DNA of 64,000 nt from Burkholderia lata (lineage in GTDB: Bacteria > Pseudomonadota > Gammaproteobacteria > Burkholderiales > Burkholderiaceae): contig NZ_CABVQK010000007.1 of NCBI RefSeq assembly GCF_902499335.1, positions 186,001 through 250,000 on the forward strand, written 5' to 3'. A program made the position numbers and the translations under genes. The notes beneath the pieces are model-generated. The model was not told where the DNA came from. It ran no database searches and worked only from the letters and a program-made list of their open reading frames with translations. This document shows, piece after piece, positions 26,846-36,326 of this stretch (position 1 is the stretch's first letter; every line of letters starts with the position of its first letter).

Positions 26846-28183
26846 ATGGGGATTCATGTCATCAAGATGCCGGATATCGGCGAAGGGATTGCCGAGGTCG
26901 AGCTGGTGGCCTGGCACGTGGAAGTCGGGCAGACGATCAAGGAAGACCAGCCGCTCGCGGATGTGATGACCGACAAGGCGGCGGTCGAGATTCCGTCGCC
27001 CGTGACGGGCAAGGTGATCGAGCTCGGCGGCCGGATCGGCGAGATGATGGCGGTCGGCAGCGAGCTGATTCGCCTCGAGGTCGAAGGCGACGGCAACCTG
27101 AAGGCCGGCGCACCGGTGCGAGAATCAAAGGTAGAAACCGCACCGGTCGCGGCGGCGCCGTCGAAGGCGGCGGCCGAGGCGCAGGCGGAATCGCAGGCAA
27201 AGCCTGCAGCAAGGCACGCCCCCGCGGAGCCGCGTCGTGCGAAGCACGCCGGGCACACGGAGCACGCAGAGCCGCCGCGCGCGGCGCTCGCGCCGGGCGA
27301 ACGGCCGCTCGCGTCGCCGGCGGTACGCCAGCGTGCGTGGGACATGGGCATCGAGCTGCGCTATGTGCGCGGTACCGGTGAAGCAGGGCGGATCCAGCAC
27401 GCGGATCTCGATGCGTATGCGCGCACCGGCAGCGGTGCGGCGCGCGGATCGCGCGGTTCGCAAGCGCATGGCTACGACGAACGCAACGACGAAACCGACG
27501 TGCCGGTGATCGGCTTGCGGCGTGCGATCGCGCGCAAGATGCAGGAAGCGAAGCGCCGCATTCCGCACTTCAGCTACGTCGAGGAAATCGACGTCACCGA
27601 GCTCGAATCGCTGCGTACGGATCTGAACCGCCGCTACGGCGACACGCGCGGCAAGCTCACGCCGCTGCCGCTGCTGATCCGCGCGATGGTGATCGCGTTG
27701 CGCGATTTCCCGCAGATCAACGCGCGTTTCGACGACGAAGCGGGTGTCGTCACGCGCTACGGCGCGGTGCACATGGGCGTCGCGACGCAGACGGACGGCG
27801 GCCTCACGGTACCCGTGCTGCGCCACGCCGAAGCGCGCGACGTGTGGTCGATTTCCGCCGAAATCGCGCGGCTCGCCGATGCGGTGCGCGCGAACCGCGC
27901 GCAGCGCGACGAGCTGAGCGGCTCGACGATCACGATCTCGAGCCTCGGCGCCCTCGGCGGCATCGTGTCGACGCCGGTCATCAATCATCCCGAGGTCGGC
28001 ATCGTCGGCGTGAACCGGATTGTCGAGCGGCCGATGATCCGCGACGGCGCGGTTGTCGCGCGCAAGATGATGAACCTGTCGTCGTCGTTCGACCATCGCG
28101 TCGTCGACGGTGCGGACGCGGCCGAATTCATCCAGGCCGTGCGTGCGGTGCTCGAGCGCCCGGCACTGCTGTTCGTGGAGTGA
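26846..28183 (+). CDS. bkdB: Branched-chain 2-oxoacid dehydrogenase E2 (lipoamide acyltransferase)
   Basis: A 445-residue E2 component: one lipoyl domain (1-80, lipoyl Lys in [11 protein letters not shown]), an Ala/Glu/Lys-rich linker (about 95-150), a peripheral subunit-binding domain ([27 protein letters not shown]), and the catalytic domain ending with [17 protein letters not shown], which holds the His/Asp pair. It transfers the acyl group to CoA. It sits between E1 beta and E3 genes. Confidence 0.95.
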   Translation: MGIHVIKMPDIGEGIAEVELVAWHVEVGQTIKEDQPLADVMTDKAAVEIPSPVTGKVIELGGRIGEMMAVGSELIRLEVEGDGNLKAGAPVRESKVETAPVAAAPSKAAAEAQAESQAKPAARHAPAEPRRAKHAGHTEHAEPPRAALAPGERPLASPAVRQRAWDMGIELRYVRGTGEAGRIQHADLDAYARTGSGAARGSRGSQAHGYDERNDETDVPVIGLRRAIARKMQEAKRRIPHFSYVEEIDVTELESLRTDLNRRYGDTRGKLTPLPLLIRAMVIALRDFPQINARFDDEAGVVTRYGAVHMGVATQTDGGLTVPVLRHAEARDVWSISAEIARLADAVRANRAQRDELSGSTITISSLGALGGIVSTPVINHPEVGIVGVNRIVERPMIRDGAVVARKMMNLSSSFDHRVVDGADAAEFIQAVRAVLERPALLFVE

Positions 28184-28188
28184 GCGCG

Positions 28189-29580
28189 ATGAAGAACGAA
28201 CACACCACGCTGCTCGTGATCGGCGGCGGCCCGGGCGGCTACGTCGCCGCGATTCGCGCCGGCCAGCTCGGCATTCCGACCGTGCTCGTCGAGCGCGACC
28301 GGCTGGGCGGCACGTGCCTGAACATCGGCTGCATTCCGTCGAAGGCGCTGATCCACGTGGCCGACGCATTCGAACAGGCCCGCGGCCACGCGGGCGAGGG
28401 CGCGCTCGGGATTCGCGTGCGCACGCCCGAGATCGACATCGCGAAAAGCGTTGCATGGAAGGACGGCATCGTCGACCGGCTGACGCGCGGCGTCGGCGCG
28501 CTGCTCAAGAAGAACGGCGTGCGCGTGCTGCACGGCGACGCGCAGGTGGTCGACGGCAAGACCGTCGACGTCGTCGCCGGCGGGCATGCGACGCGCATCA
28601 GCTGCGAGCACCTGTTGCTCGCGACCGGCTCCGAACCGGTCGCGCTGCCGTCGATGCCGTTCGGCGGGCATGTCGTGTCGTCCACCGAAGCGCTGTCGCC
28701 CACGACGCTGCCGAAGCGGCTGGTCGTCGTCGGGGCCGGGTATATCGGGCTCGAACTCGGGATCGTCTATCGCAAGCTCGGCGTCGACGTGAGCGTTGTC
28801 GAAGCGGCGGAGCGCGTGTTGCCCGCATACGATGCCGAACTCGCGCGGCCGGTTGCCGATTCGCTCGCGCGGCTGGGCGTGCGGCTGCTGCTCGGCCACA
28901 AGGTGCTCGGGCTCGCGGAGCACGGTGCGGTGCGCGTGCAGGCCGCCGACGGCGCGGAGCAGACGCTGCAGGCCGACCGCGTGCTGGTTGCGGTCGGGCG
29001 CCGGCCGCGCGTCGACGGCTTCGGGCTCGAGTCGCTGCCGCTCGATCGCAATGGCCGCGCGCTGTGGATTGACGACGAGTGCCGGACGTCGATGCGCAAC
29101 GTCTGGGCGATTGGCGACGTTGCCGGCGAGCCGATGCTCGCGCATCGCGCGATGGCGCAGGGCGAGATGGTGGCCGAGCTGATCGCCGGCAAGCGCCGCA
29201 AGTTCATGCCTGCGTCGATCCCGGCCGTGTGCTTCACCGATCCGGAGATCGTCACGGCCGGCTGGTCGCCGGACGACGCGCGTGCGGCCGATGTCGATTG
29301 CGTGAGCGCATCGTTCCCGTTCGCGGCGAACGGGCGCGCGATGACGCTGCAGGCGACCGACGGCTTCGTGCGCGTCGTCGCGCGGCGCGACAACCACCTG
29401 ATCGTCGGCTGGCAGGCGGTCGGGCGCGGCGTGTCGGAGCTGGCTGCCGCGTTCTCGCAGTCGCTGGAGATGGGCGCGCGGCTGGAGGACATCGGTGGCA
29501 CGATCCATGCGCACCCGACGCTCGGCGAAGCGCTGCAGGAAGCCGCGCTGCGCGCGCTCGGGCACGCGTTGCACGTCTGA
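28189..29580 (+). CDS. lpdV: Dihydrolipoyl dehydrogenase (E3) of the branched-chain complex
   Basis: A 463-residue FAD disulfide reductase that reoxidises the lipoyl group with NAD. Visible are the FAD motif [19 protein letters not shown], the redox pair [15 protein letters not shown], the NAD site [12 protein letters not shown], the second FAD motif [18 protein letters not shown] and the C-terminal His-Glu region [10 protein letters not shown]. It starts 5 bp after the bkdB stop and closes the operon before a strong terminator. Confidence 0.95.
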   Translation: MKNEHTTLLVIGGGPGGYVAAIRAGQLGIPTVLVERDRLGGTCLNIGCIPSKALIHVADAFEQARGHAGEGALGIRVRTPEIDIAKSVAWKDGIVDRLTRGVGALLKKNGVRVLHGDAQVVDGKTVDVVAGGHATRISCEHLLLATGSEPVALPSMPFGGHVVSSTEALSPTTLPKRLVVVGAGYIGLELGIVYRKLGVDVSVVEAAERVLPAYDAELARPVADSLARLGVRLLLGHKVLGLAEHGAVRVQAADGAEQTLQADRVLVAVGRRPRVDGFGLESLPLDRNGRALWIDDECRTSMRNVWAIGDVAGEPMLAHRAMAQGEMVAELIAGKRRKFMPASIPAVCFTDPEIVTAGWSPDDARAADVDCVSASFPFAANGRAMTLQATDGFVRVVARRDNHLIVGWQAVGRGVSELAAAFSQSLEMGARLEDIGGTIHAHPTLGEALQEAALRALGHALHV

Positions 29581-29600
29581 CGCGTACCACGCGCGGCAAG

Positions 29601-29635
29601 AAGCCGCCGATGCGCGACGTGCGCATCGGCGGCTT
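29601..29635. terminator. Strong hairpin between lpdV and the convergent hydrolase gene
   Basis: A perfect 15-bp stem (AAGCCGCCGATGCGC / GCGCATCGGCGGCTT) with loop GACGT and U-rich sequence after it on the plus strand (TTTCCGTTT). Its A/T ends allow use in both directions, serving the bkd operon and possibly the gene ending at 29680. Confidence 0.75.
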
Positions 29636-29679
29636 TCCGTTTGCCGAGCCGGTTCTTGCACCGGCGCGTGCACGGTTCG

Positions 29680-30780
29680 TCAGGACGGCGCGCGGAGGTC
29701 GGCGCGTTGCGCCGTCACCTCGCGATAGAACGCATCGATCGAATCGACCATCTGCGACAGCCCCGGCTGTTCGAGCGGATAGTGGCCCGCGTTGTCCAGC
29801 ATGACGACCTTCACCGGTACCTTCCGCACGCGCTGCAGGAACGGTTCGCTCAGGTGCAGCGGCGTCCAGCGGTCCGCGGCCGGTTGCGTGAGCAGGATCG
29901 GGCACACGGCGAAATCCTCCGGCTCGACCGCCGGCCGGTACGACATGTAGGAATCGAGAAACGCGATCGTCATCGCGTTGCCGGCGGAGGTGCGATCGGA
30001 CAGCCACACCTTCAGCGCATCCCGGTCGTTGACGAGTGCGGACATCTTGCTGGCGAGCGTCATCGGCACCCGCATCGATTTCAGCGGGGTCATCGCGGAG
30101 AGATGCATCATCGGGCCGCCGACGCGGCTCATGAACACGTTGCGCGCGGTTTCGTCGCGCACCTGTTGAAGGCGCTGGTCGAGGAAGGTCATGCCGACGA
30201 TGCCCTTGACCTTGCCGTTCAGCGCGGCCACGTGATACGTGAGCATGCCGCCCGCGCTCAGCCCGTAGAGCACGATCGGCCGGTCGTCCTTCGCACGCTC
30301 CGCGTCGATCAGGTCGCTGCCCGCGCGCACCCAGTCGTCGTAGCGGACCAGCGCGCCCCTGGCGACCTCGGTCATCCCGTATTCGGGCATGTCGACCGCG
30401 ATCGTTTCGTAGCCGCGGCGCGCCAGCTGCTCGCCGAGGATCATCGACATCTGCCGGCCGTTGGTGCCCACACCATGGAACAGGATCACCTTCACCCGCG
30501 CTTGCGGGTTGCGGTACGTGTCGAGATGCAGGCGATGGCCGTGCCAGGACCACCATTCTTCCGTCGGTTGCCGTCCGTCCTTCCACTGGAAGTCGGTCGG
30601 AAGGAATTTCTGCATGTCGCGCCAGGCGGGCTGGTCTGCGTAGGTCTTGGGCATGGTGGCGGACTCCGGGGGATTGGGCGAAACGGCATCGTCGGCCAGT
30701 GCCGGCGCGAGCGCCGCGGCAGACAGGCGGGCGGCCAGCAGTAGCGTGCAGGCCGGACGAAAGAGCGAAGAGAGCTTCAT
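29680..30780 (-). CDS. Exported alpha/beta hydrolase
   Basis: A 366-residue protein with a signal peptide (MKLSSLFRPACTLLLAARLS to about ALADDA) and an alpha/beta hydrolase fold: oxyanion-type HGVGTNG and nucleophile elbow GLSAGG (Ser in GxSxG), with Asp and His (NAGHYP) downstream. I start at ATG 30780, which precedes the signal sequence directly. It should hydrolyse an ester, lipid or amide in the periplasm. The divergent AraC gene 120 bp away is the likely regulator. Lysophospholipase or lipase is possible, but the substrate cannot be assigned. Confidence 0.82.
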   Translation of the reverse strand: MKLSSLFRPACTLLLAARLSAAALAPALADDAVSPNPPESATMPKTYADQPAWRDMQKFLPTDFQWKDGRQPTEEWWSWHGHRLHLDTYRNPQARVKVILFHGVGTNGRQMSMILGEQLARRGYETIAVDMPEYGMTEVARGALVRYDDWVRAGSDLIDAERAKDDRPIVLYGLSAGGMLTYHVAALNGKVKGIVGMTFLDQRLQQVRDETARNVFMSRVGGPMMHLSAMTPLKSMRVPMTLASKMSALVNDRDALKVWLSDRTSAGNAMTIAFLDSYMSYRPAVEPEDFAVCPILLTQPAADRWTPLHLSEPFLQRVRKVPVKVVMLDNAGHYPLEQPGLSQMVDSIDAFYREVTAQRADLRAPS

Positions 30781-30900
30781 GGTGATCGACGCCGTGCGGG
30801 TTGCGATGTCGATCATCATCGGCGCGCGGGCTCGCGCGATCCATGCTGGGGCAGGCCAACCGCTTTAGAATCTAGGCCAACCCACGTCGCGAGGCGTCTG

Positions 30901-31944
30901 ATGAATGTCTGGAACTTTGCCCGCAGCCCGGCTTCCGTCCTGCTGATGATCGACTTCGGTCGCGATCGCAAGATCGCGCCGCAGGCGTTGCTCAAGGGTT
31001 CGCAGCTCACGCTGAAGCAGCTCGCCGACCCGGATTTCACGGTGCTGGCGGCGCAGGAGCTGGCGGTGGCGTCGAACCTGCTCGACCTGACCGCCGGCGA
31101 GACCGGCGTCGGCCTCAAGGTTGGCCTGTCGTACCAGCTTTCGGCGTACGGCCTGCTCGGGTACGGGCTGCTGAGCAGCGCGACCGGCATGGACGCGGTT
31201 GCGCTCGCCGGCCGCTACCTGGCGCTGACCTATACGTTCGTCGGGATGACGTTCCGCCGGGCCGGGCAGCACGACGTGATTCAGTTCGACGCGTCGCCGG
31301 AGCTCGCCGCGAACGTGCAGCGCTTCTTCGTCGAACGCGCGATGGGGGCGACGTGCCGCGTGCTGCGCGACGTGATCGGCAGCGCGTTCGAACTCGCGAC
31401 GTTCGACCTCGCGTATGGCGCCGACCTCGGCCTCGGCCCCGGCCCCGGCGCCGACGCGAAGCAGCCGGTGCTCGGCGCGAAGATCCGGCACGGCCAGCCG
31501 GCCAGCACGCTCACGTTCGAGCATGCGCATCTCGAGCGGCCGTTGCCGCAGGCGAATGCCGCGACCGCGGCGATGTGCGAGCGCATGTGCGCCGAGCTGG
31601 TCACGCGCAGGCGCACGCGCGTCGACCTCGTATCGTTCCTGAACGAATACCTGGCCACGCGCCCGTTCGACCGGCCGCCGCAGCTGAAGGACATCGCGAC
31701 GCTGCTCAACACCAGCGAGCGCACGTTGAAGCGCCGGTTGCAGGACGAGGGCGCATGCTTTCGGGACATTTCGAGCGCGGTGCGCAAGACCCGCGCGCAG
31801 GCGCTGATCGCGGAAGGACGGCTGTCGATCAAGGAAATCGCGCAGGAACTGGGATTCAGCGACATGTCGTCGTTCTCGCAGGCGTACAAGCGCTGGACGG
31901 GCGTCGCGCCGAGCGTGTCGCGGCAGGCGGCGGCGGGTTCGTAG
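30901..31944 (+). CDS. AraC-family transcriptional regulator (arabinose-binding-like N-domain)
   Basis: A 347-residue regulator of the ArgR/OruR/OxtR-type layout: an N-terminal ligand domain of the PF12625 kind (about 20-205, with GLSYQLSAYGLLGYGLLSS) and a C-terminal HTH_18 domain (TSERTLKRRLQDEG ... QELGFSDMSSFSQAYKRWTG). It is divergent from the exported hydrolase and probably senses a product of it. Residues ~180-195 include a Gly/Pro-rich stretch (LGLGPGPGAD). Confidence 0.9.
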   Translation: MNVWNFARSPASVLLMIDFGRDRKIAPQALLKGSQLTLKQLADPDFTVLAAQELAVASNLLDLTAGETGVGLKVGLSYQLSAYGLLGYGLLSSATGMDAVALAGRYLALTYTFVGMTFRRAGQHDVIQFDASPELAANVQRFFVERAMGATCRVLRDVIGSAFELATFDLAYGADLGLGPGPGADAKQPVLGAKIRHGQPASTLTFEHAHLERPLPQANAATAAMCERMCAELVTRRRTRVDLVSFLNEYLATRPFDRPPQLKDIATLLNTSERTLKRRLQDEGACFRDISSAVRKTRAQALIAEGRLSIKEIAQELGFSDMSSFSQAYKRWTGVAPSVSRQAAAGS

Positions 31945-32090
31945 CGCACCCCTGGTGAAGCAAGCGCGCCCTGTAATTTTTTGAGATGTTGGGTGGTTGT
32001 CTGCGCCGAGTCGGCCGACGATCATGTGAGAAGCCGGAAACCGGGCCGTTCCCGGCCCGCCAACGCAGGCTCCACACGGAAGAACCGGAC

Positions 32091-32720
32091 ATGAAATTGC
32101 TGCTCGTCGGCGCGACCGGACTCGTCGGGCGTCACGTCCTCGAAGTCGCGCTTGCCGATGCGCGGGTCGATCAGGTGATCGTCCTCGCGCGCCGCCCGTT
32201 GTCGCCGCACCCGAAGATGCGCGCGATCGAGGTCGATTTCGATCATCTGCCCGACGTGGCCGACTGGTGGCATGCCGATGCCGTGATCTGTACGCTCGGC
32301 ACCACGATGCGGGTCGCAGGCTCTCAGGCGGCATTCCGGCGCGTCGACCATGACTATCCGCTCGCGGTCGCGCGGCTCGCGCATCGCTCCGGCACACCGG
32401 CTTACGTGCTGAATTCCGCACTCGGCGCGGATCCGGCGTCGCGCATCTTCTACAACCGCGTGAAGGGCGAGGTCGAGCAGGCGCTTGCCGGCGTCGGGTT
32501 CGCGTCGCTCACTTATGTGCGGCCCGGCCTGATCGGCGGCAGCCGCGACGAATTCAGGTTCGGCGAGCGGCTGCTGGTGTTCGCGTTGAACGTGGCCGGC
32601 CCCGTGTTGCCGGCGAAGTGGCGCGTGAATCCTGCGTCGCGGATCGCGCGCGCGATGCTCGACGCGGCGATCGACGCGCGGCCGGGTGTGCAGGTCATCG
32701 CGTCGGATCGGCTCGCCTGA
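32091..32720 (+). CDS. NAD(P)-binding Rossmann-fold protein (atypical SDR)
   Basis: A 209-residue protein of the HTATIP2/YbjT-like atypical short-chain dehydrogenase group, with the nucleotide-binding motif LLLVGATGLVGRHVLEV at residues 3-19 and a YNRVKGEVE segment holding the Tyr/Lys pair in the usual place. Such proteins act as oxidoreductases or quinone/NADPH sensors; the substrate is unknown. ATG 32091 is preceded by GGAAGAACCGG. It stands alone between an AraC gene and a convergent LysR gene. Confidence 0.8.
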   Translation: MKLLLVGATGLVGRHVLEVALADARVDQVIVLARRPLSPHPKMRAIEVDFDHLPDVADWWHADAVICTLGTTMRVAGSQAAFRRVDHDYPLAVARLAHRSGTPAYVLNSALGADPASRIFYNRVKGEVEQALAGVGFASLTYVRPGLIGGSRDEFRFGERLLVFALNVAGPVLPAKWRVNPASRIARAMLDAAIDARPGVQVIASDRLA

Positions 32721-32744
32721 CGCGGAACGGGCGGCACGCGCCGG

Positions 32745-33641
32745 TCACTGGCCCGCGAAGCCGTCGAGCCCGCCGAACTGTTCGGCGAGCGCCGCAGTGA
32801 ACGCGTCCAACGCTTCGCTGCCGTCGCAGTTCCGCGGTGTCGCGAGCTGGAATTCGACCGTATGGCTCAACTTGCTCGCGAGCAGCCGGCGCATCTTGCC
32901 CGCGGCGACCCATGGCGCGGCGACATGGTCGGGCAGGAAGCCGACATGCGCGCCGGAGAGAATGAAGATCACGTCGGCGTCGACGTTTTCGGAGAACGCG
33001 GTCGGCTGCGCGTTGCGCAGCGCCGCACCCGACGTGTTCGTCTTGTAGAGCCGCGCGACGTTGCTCGCGGTCGCGATGTCGTTGGCCGACACGGTCTTTT
33101 TCGCAAACAGCGGATGCCGGGCGCCGCAGTGCAGCGACTGGTGTTCGACGAACAGCGGTGCGTAGTGCAGGCCGGCCTGGTGGCCGGAAAAGTAGCCGAT
33201 CGCGAGCTGCAGTTCGCCTTTCAGCAGCCTGCGTTCCAGCTCGTCGGGCGGTACCGCGATCATCTCGATCAGCACGTCCGGCGCCCGTTCGCGGAAACGG
33301 CCGACGCCTGCCGCGATCGATTCGACGATGTCCGGTGCGAGCCGCTCGGACAGCCCGATGCGCAGTTCGCCGAGCAACGTGCCCGACACGTGCTGCGTAT
33401 CGCGCGTGAACACGTCCATCGCGTGCAGGAGCCGCCGCGTCGACTGCAGCACGCGTTCGCCCTTCGGCGTCAGCCGGAAACCGCTCTTGCCGCGATCGCA
33501 CAGCCGGAACCCGAGACGCGTCTCGAGCTTGGCCATGTGCGTGCTGATCGTCGAAGGCGCCATTCCGAGCGTGCCCTGCGCGGCGCTGAAGCCGCCGCTT
33601 TCGACGATCGTCAGAAAGAGCCGCAGCAACTGCACATCCAT
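32745..33641 (-). CDS. LysR-family regulator divergent from agmatinase
   Basis: A 298-residue LysR protein with HTH at the N-terminus (SAAQGTLGMAPSTISTHMAKLETRLG) and a standard effector domain. ATG 33641 begins MDVQLLRLF; ATG 33662 seven codons upstream is also possible. It faces the agmatinase gene across about 150 bp that is AT-rich near 33690-33720, so it probably controls agmatine/guanidino compound use. Confidence 0.9.
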   Translation of the reverse strand: MDVQLLRLFLTIVESGGFSAAQGTLGMAPSTISTHMAKLETRLGFRLCDRGKSGFRLTPKGERVLQSTRRLLHAMDVFTRDTQHVSGTLLGELRIGLSERLAPDIVESIAAGVGRFRERAPDVLIEMIAVPPDELERRLLKGELQLAIGYFSGHQAGLHYAPLFVEHQSLHCGARHPLFAKKTVSANDIATASNVARLYKTNTSGAALRNAQPTAFSENVDADVIFILSGAHVGFLPDHVAAPWVAAGKMRRLLASKLSHTVEFQLATPRNCDGSEALDAFTAALAEQFGGLDGFAGQ

Positions 33642-33790
33642 GTCTCTCAATCGGGTCAGCATGGCGATACGTCGCGTTTCGTGAAGTCGGCTTATGTTAG
33701 TTCATATTTTTCGTCGGATGCCGTGACGGCAGAATCGGGCACGAGGTCGCCAGCCGCGCGGCCGCTTCCCCCACATACAGGAATCCGACG

Positions 33791-34759
33791 ATGAGCCAGA
33801 ACGATTTCGCTTTCACGCGCGACAGCCTCTACGGCACGCAGGCCGAACCGACCTTCGCGGGCGCGACGAGCTTCATGCGCCGGCGTTTCAGTCGCGATCT
33901 CGACGGCGTCGACCTCGCGATCACCGGCGTGCCGTTCGATTCCGCCGCATCGCACCGGCCCGGCACGCGCTTTGGCCCGCGCGGGTTGCGGATCGCATCG
34001 ACGGGCATCGCGTGGGAGCGCCCGTGGCCGTGGTCGTTCGATCCGTTCGACGTGCTGGCCGCGGTCGACTACGGCGATTGCGCATTCGATCTCGGGCAGC
34101 CCGAATCGGTGCCGGGCGCGATCGAGCGGCATGCCGACGCGATCCTAGCGCGCGGCTGCGCGATGCTGACGCTCGGCGGCGATCACTTCATCACGTATCC
34201 GCTGCTGAAGGCGCATGCGAAGGTGCACGGCCCGCTGTCGCTCGTGCATTTCGATGCGCATACCGACACGTGGCCCGACCGCGACGTGAAGCGCATCGAT
34301 CACGGCACGATGTTCTATCACGCGGCGCGGGAAGGGTGGGTCGTCCCCGAACGATCGGTGCAGGTCGGTATCCGGACGACCAACGACGAGCCGATGGGCT
34401 TCGATATCCAGGATGCGCGCCGCGTGCACGCATCGACGCCCGCCGAGGTGGCCGCACGCATTCGCGAACGGGTCGGCGAACATCCCGTGTACCTGACGTT
34501 CGACATCGACTGCCTCGATCCGGCGTTCGCGCCGGGCACGGGCACGCCGGTCTCGGGCGGGCTGTCGAGCCATCAGGCGTTCGAGATCCTGCGGCACCTG
34601 GAAGGCATCAACCTGGTCGGCATGGATGTGGTCGAAGTGTCGCCGCCGTATGATCATGCGGAAATCACGTCGCTGGCCGGCGCGACGATCGCACTGGAGC
34701 TGATCTGCCTGTATGCATCGCGCCGGCGGCGGACCATGGAAAAATCGCACGATGACTGA
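33791..34759 (+). CDS. speB: Agmatinase (ureohydrolase family)
   Basis: A 322-residue manganese ureohydrolase that splits agmatine into putrescine and urea, or a related guanidino acid. Metal-binding motifs are complete: GGDHFIT, HFDAHTDTW, FDIDCLDPAFAPGTGTP and the following E/D positions (MDVVEVSPPYDH). The N-terminal GATSFMRR motif fits SpeB. Its stop overlaps the start of a GNAT acetyltransferase (ATGACTGA). Guanidinobutyrase or guanidinopropionase (GbuA, GpuA) have the same motifs, so the exact substrate is uncertain; agmatine is the default. Confidence 0.88.
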   Translation: MSQNDFAFTRDSLYGTQAEPTFAGATSFMRRRFSRDLDGVDLAITGVPFDSAASHRPGTRFGPRGLRIASTGIAWERPWPWSFDPFDVLAAVDYGDCAFDLGQPESVPGAIERHADAILARGCAMLTLGGDHFITYPLLKAHAKVHGPLSLVHFDAHTDTWPDRDVKRIDHGTMFYHAAREGWVVPERSVQVGIRTTNDEPMGFDIQDARRVHASTPAEVAARIRERVGEHPVYLTFDIDCLDPAFAPGTGTPVSGGLSSHQAFEILRHLEGINLVGMDVVEVSPPYDHAEITSLAGATIALELICLYASRRRRTMEKSHDD

Positions 34760-35216
34760 ACTCACCTGGCGCAAGGCTGCTCCCGACGATGCGGCCGCGT
34801 GCATCGCACTGCGCGGCAAGACGCGCGAGAACGCATTCACCGAGGCGCAGTTGCGCGGCCTCGGCATCACCGTCGAAAGCTGGGGCGACGGGATCCGCGA
34901 CGGCCTGTTCTCGGGCCACATCTGCTGCGCGAACGGGCGCATGGTCGGCTACTGCTTCGGCGATACCGATTCGGGCGAGATCGTCGTGCTCGCGATCCTG
35001 CCCGAGTATGAAGGGGCGGGGATCGGCAAGCGGCTGCTGCGGCAGGTGATCGACGAGTTCGCGGCGAACGGTTTCGCGTCGCTGTTCCTGGGATGTTCGA
35101 CCGATCCCGCGTCGCGCTCGCACGGCTTCTACCGGCATCTGGGCTGGACGCCGACGGGGAGGTTCGACGAAGCGGGCGACGAAATCCTGACGCTGCGGAT
35201 CGGGCAGCACGTGTGA
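34752..35216 (+). CDS. GNAT-family N-acetyltransferase
   Basis: A 154-residue protein with the acetyl-CoA site IVVLAILPEYEGAGIGKRLLRQV and the C-terminal SHGFYRHLGWTPTG motif. ATG 34752 lies inside the agmatinase 3' end with an 8-bp overlap, so the two are co-translated. Coupling to agmatinase suggests acetylation of a polyamine or of the amine produced, but this is inference; free-standing GNATs with this signature acetylate many amines. Confidence 0.85.
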   Translation: MTELTWRKAAPDDAAACIALRGKTRENAFTEAQLRGLGITVESWGDGIRDGLFSGHICCANGRMVGYCFGDTDSGEIVVLAILPEYEGAGIGKRLLRQVIDEFAANGFASLFLGCSTDPASRSHGFYRHLGWTPTGRFDEAGDEILTLRIGQHV

Positions 35217-35345
35217 CGGCACGCGTCGGGCGGAGCCCGGCGCATCGTCGATGCGTAAAACTGTTTCGTCATACCAAGCGATAGCGCGACCATGCCACCC
35301 GCGCTGACCTACGATGGAAACATTGCCTTCGTCGTCCACCCCGCC

Positions 35346-36023
35346 GTGTGCACCCATTACCGCGCCCCCGACGAAGACCCGGGCATCAGCGAGCTGAAGA
35401 TCGGCATCGGCGATCTGTATCGTCGCGACCCGTGGGCACCCGACGTGTATCCCGACTACGCGGCGCCGGTCGCGTGCGCCGATGGCGATGGCCTCGAGGT
35501 CGTCGCGGCCGTGTTCGGCTTCTGGCCGAAATTCATGCAGCCCGAGCGGCTCGACGAGAACGGCCGTAAGAAAAAGAAACTCGATACGGTGAACGCGCGG
35601 GCGGAAACGGTCGGCTCGTCGCGGCTCTACGGCAACGCGTGGCGCAACGGCCAGCGCTGCCTGATTCCGGTGCGCTGGATCTTCGAGCCCTGTTACGAAA
35701 CCGGTCGCAACGTGTGGCACAGGATCGGCGTCGACGGCTGGCAGCCGTGCTGCGTCGCCGGCATCTGGCGGCGCTACGAAGGCGGCGATGGCGGCGAACG
35801 CGTGGGCATGGCGATGCTCACGGTCAACGCCGACACGCACCCGCTGTTCGCGCGGATGCATCGGCCCGGCGAAGAGAAGCGGGGCGTCGTGATCCTGCGT
35901 CGCGACGATTACGACGAATGGCTGCACGTGCGCGACATCGAGGCGGCGCGGCGCATGCTGAACCTGCTCCCCGCCGCCGACATGACGGCCGAGCCCGATC
36001 AGGCATCGCCCGCGCGCACCTGA
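35346..36023 (+). CDS. SRAP-family (YedK/HMCES) abasic-site protein
   Basis: Encodes a DNA-protein crosslinking enzyme that shields abasic sites in single-stranded DNA. Family elements: NARAET (active-site Asn), the RCLIPVRWIFEP block with Glu, and RMHRPGEE with His. The catalytic residue must be Cys2 after Met removal. An ATG at 35292 would put this Cys at position 20, whereas a GTG at 35346 makes the protein start Met-Cys-Thr-His-Tyr-Arg-Ala-Pro, the canonical SRAP N-terminus (225 residues). I therefore prefer GTG 35346, though no good ribosome-binding site is visible for either start. Confidence 0.8.
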   Translation: MCTHYRAPDEDPGISELKIGIGDLYRRDPWAPDVYPDYAAPVACADGDGLEVVAAVFGFWPKFMQPERLDENGRKKKKLDTVNARAETVGSSRLYGNAWRNGQRCLIPVRWIFEPCYETGRNVWHRIGVDGWQPCCVAGIWRRYEGGDGGERVGMAMLTVNADTHPLFARMHRPGEEKRGVVILRRDDYDEWLHVRDIEAARRMLNLLPAADMTAEPDQASPART

Positions 36024-36326
36024 CCTTTCATTATTCCGACATCCAACTTTCGACTGAACGGGTCGAACGTATCCCCATTATTCGGACAATTTCGACAATC
36101 AGCCGATACCGGGTAATCACCGATACCTCACAAGTTGTATATACAAGATCATCCGCTGGCAATGTCGGCACACGTCGTGCCGCTTGCGCGCCAGTGCGCA
36201 GACCGTGCGTGCGTGGCGCATGCCGGCGATCCACGGCGCCCCGCACCCGCCGAGCCGAAAGGGCGGCTCGCAGCTTCCTGTCTCGTTCAAACCATTTGTG
36301 ATCCTGAGTATTTTGGAGATTTCCCC
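36024..36326. other. Upstream region of the NCS1 permease gene
   Basis: About 300 bp with no gene. The first half is relatively AT-rich and contains the palindrome at 36135-36146, several ATTATTCGGACAAT-like repeats around 36030-36110 and probably the promoter; the second half is GC-rich leader up to TTTTGGAG, the ribosome-binding site of the permease. Confidence 0.4.
36135..36146. promoter_or_regulatory. GntR-like palindrome upstream of the NCS1 permease
   Basis: TTGTATATACAA is a perfect 12-bp palindrome. Sites of this kind (TTGTATACAA and variants) are recognised by FadR/VanR-type GntR regulators. No GntR gene is in the window, so the assignment rests on the motif alone. Confidence 0.3.
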
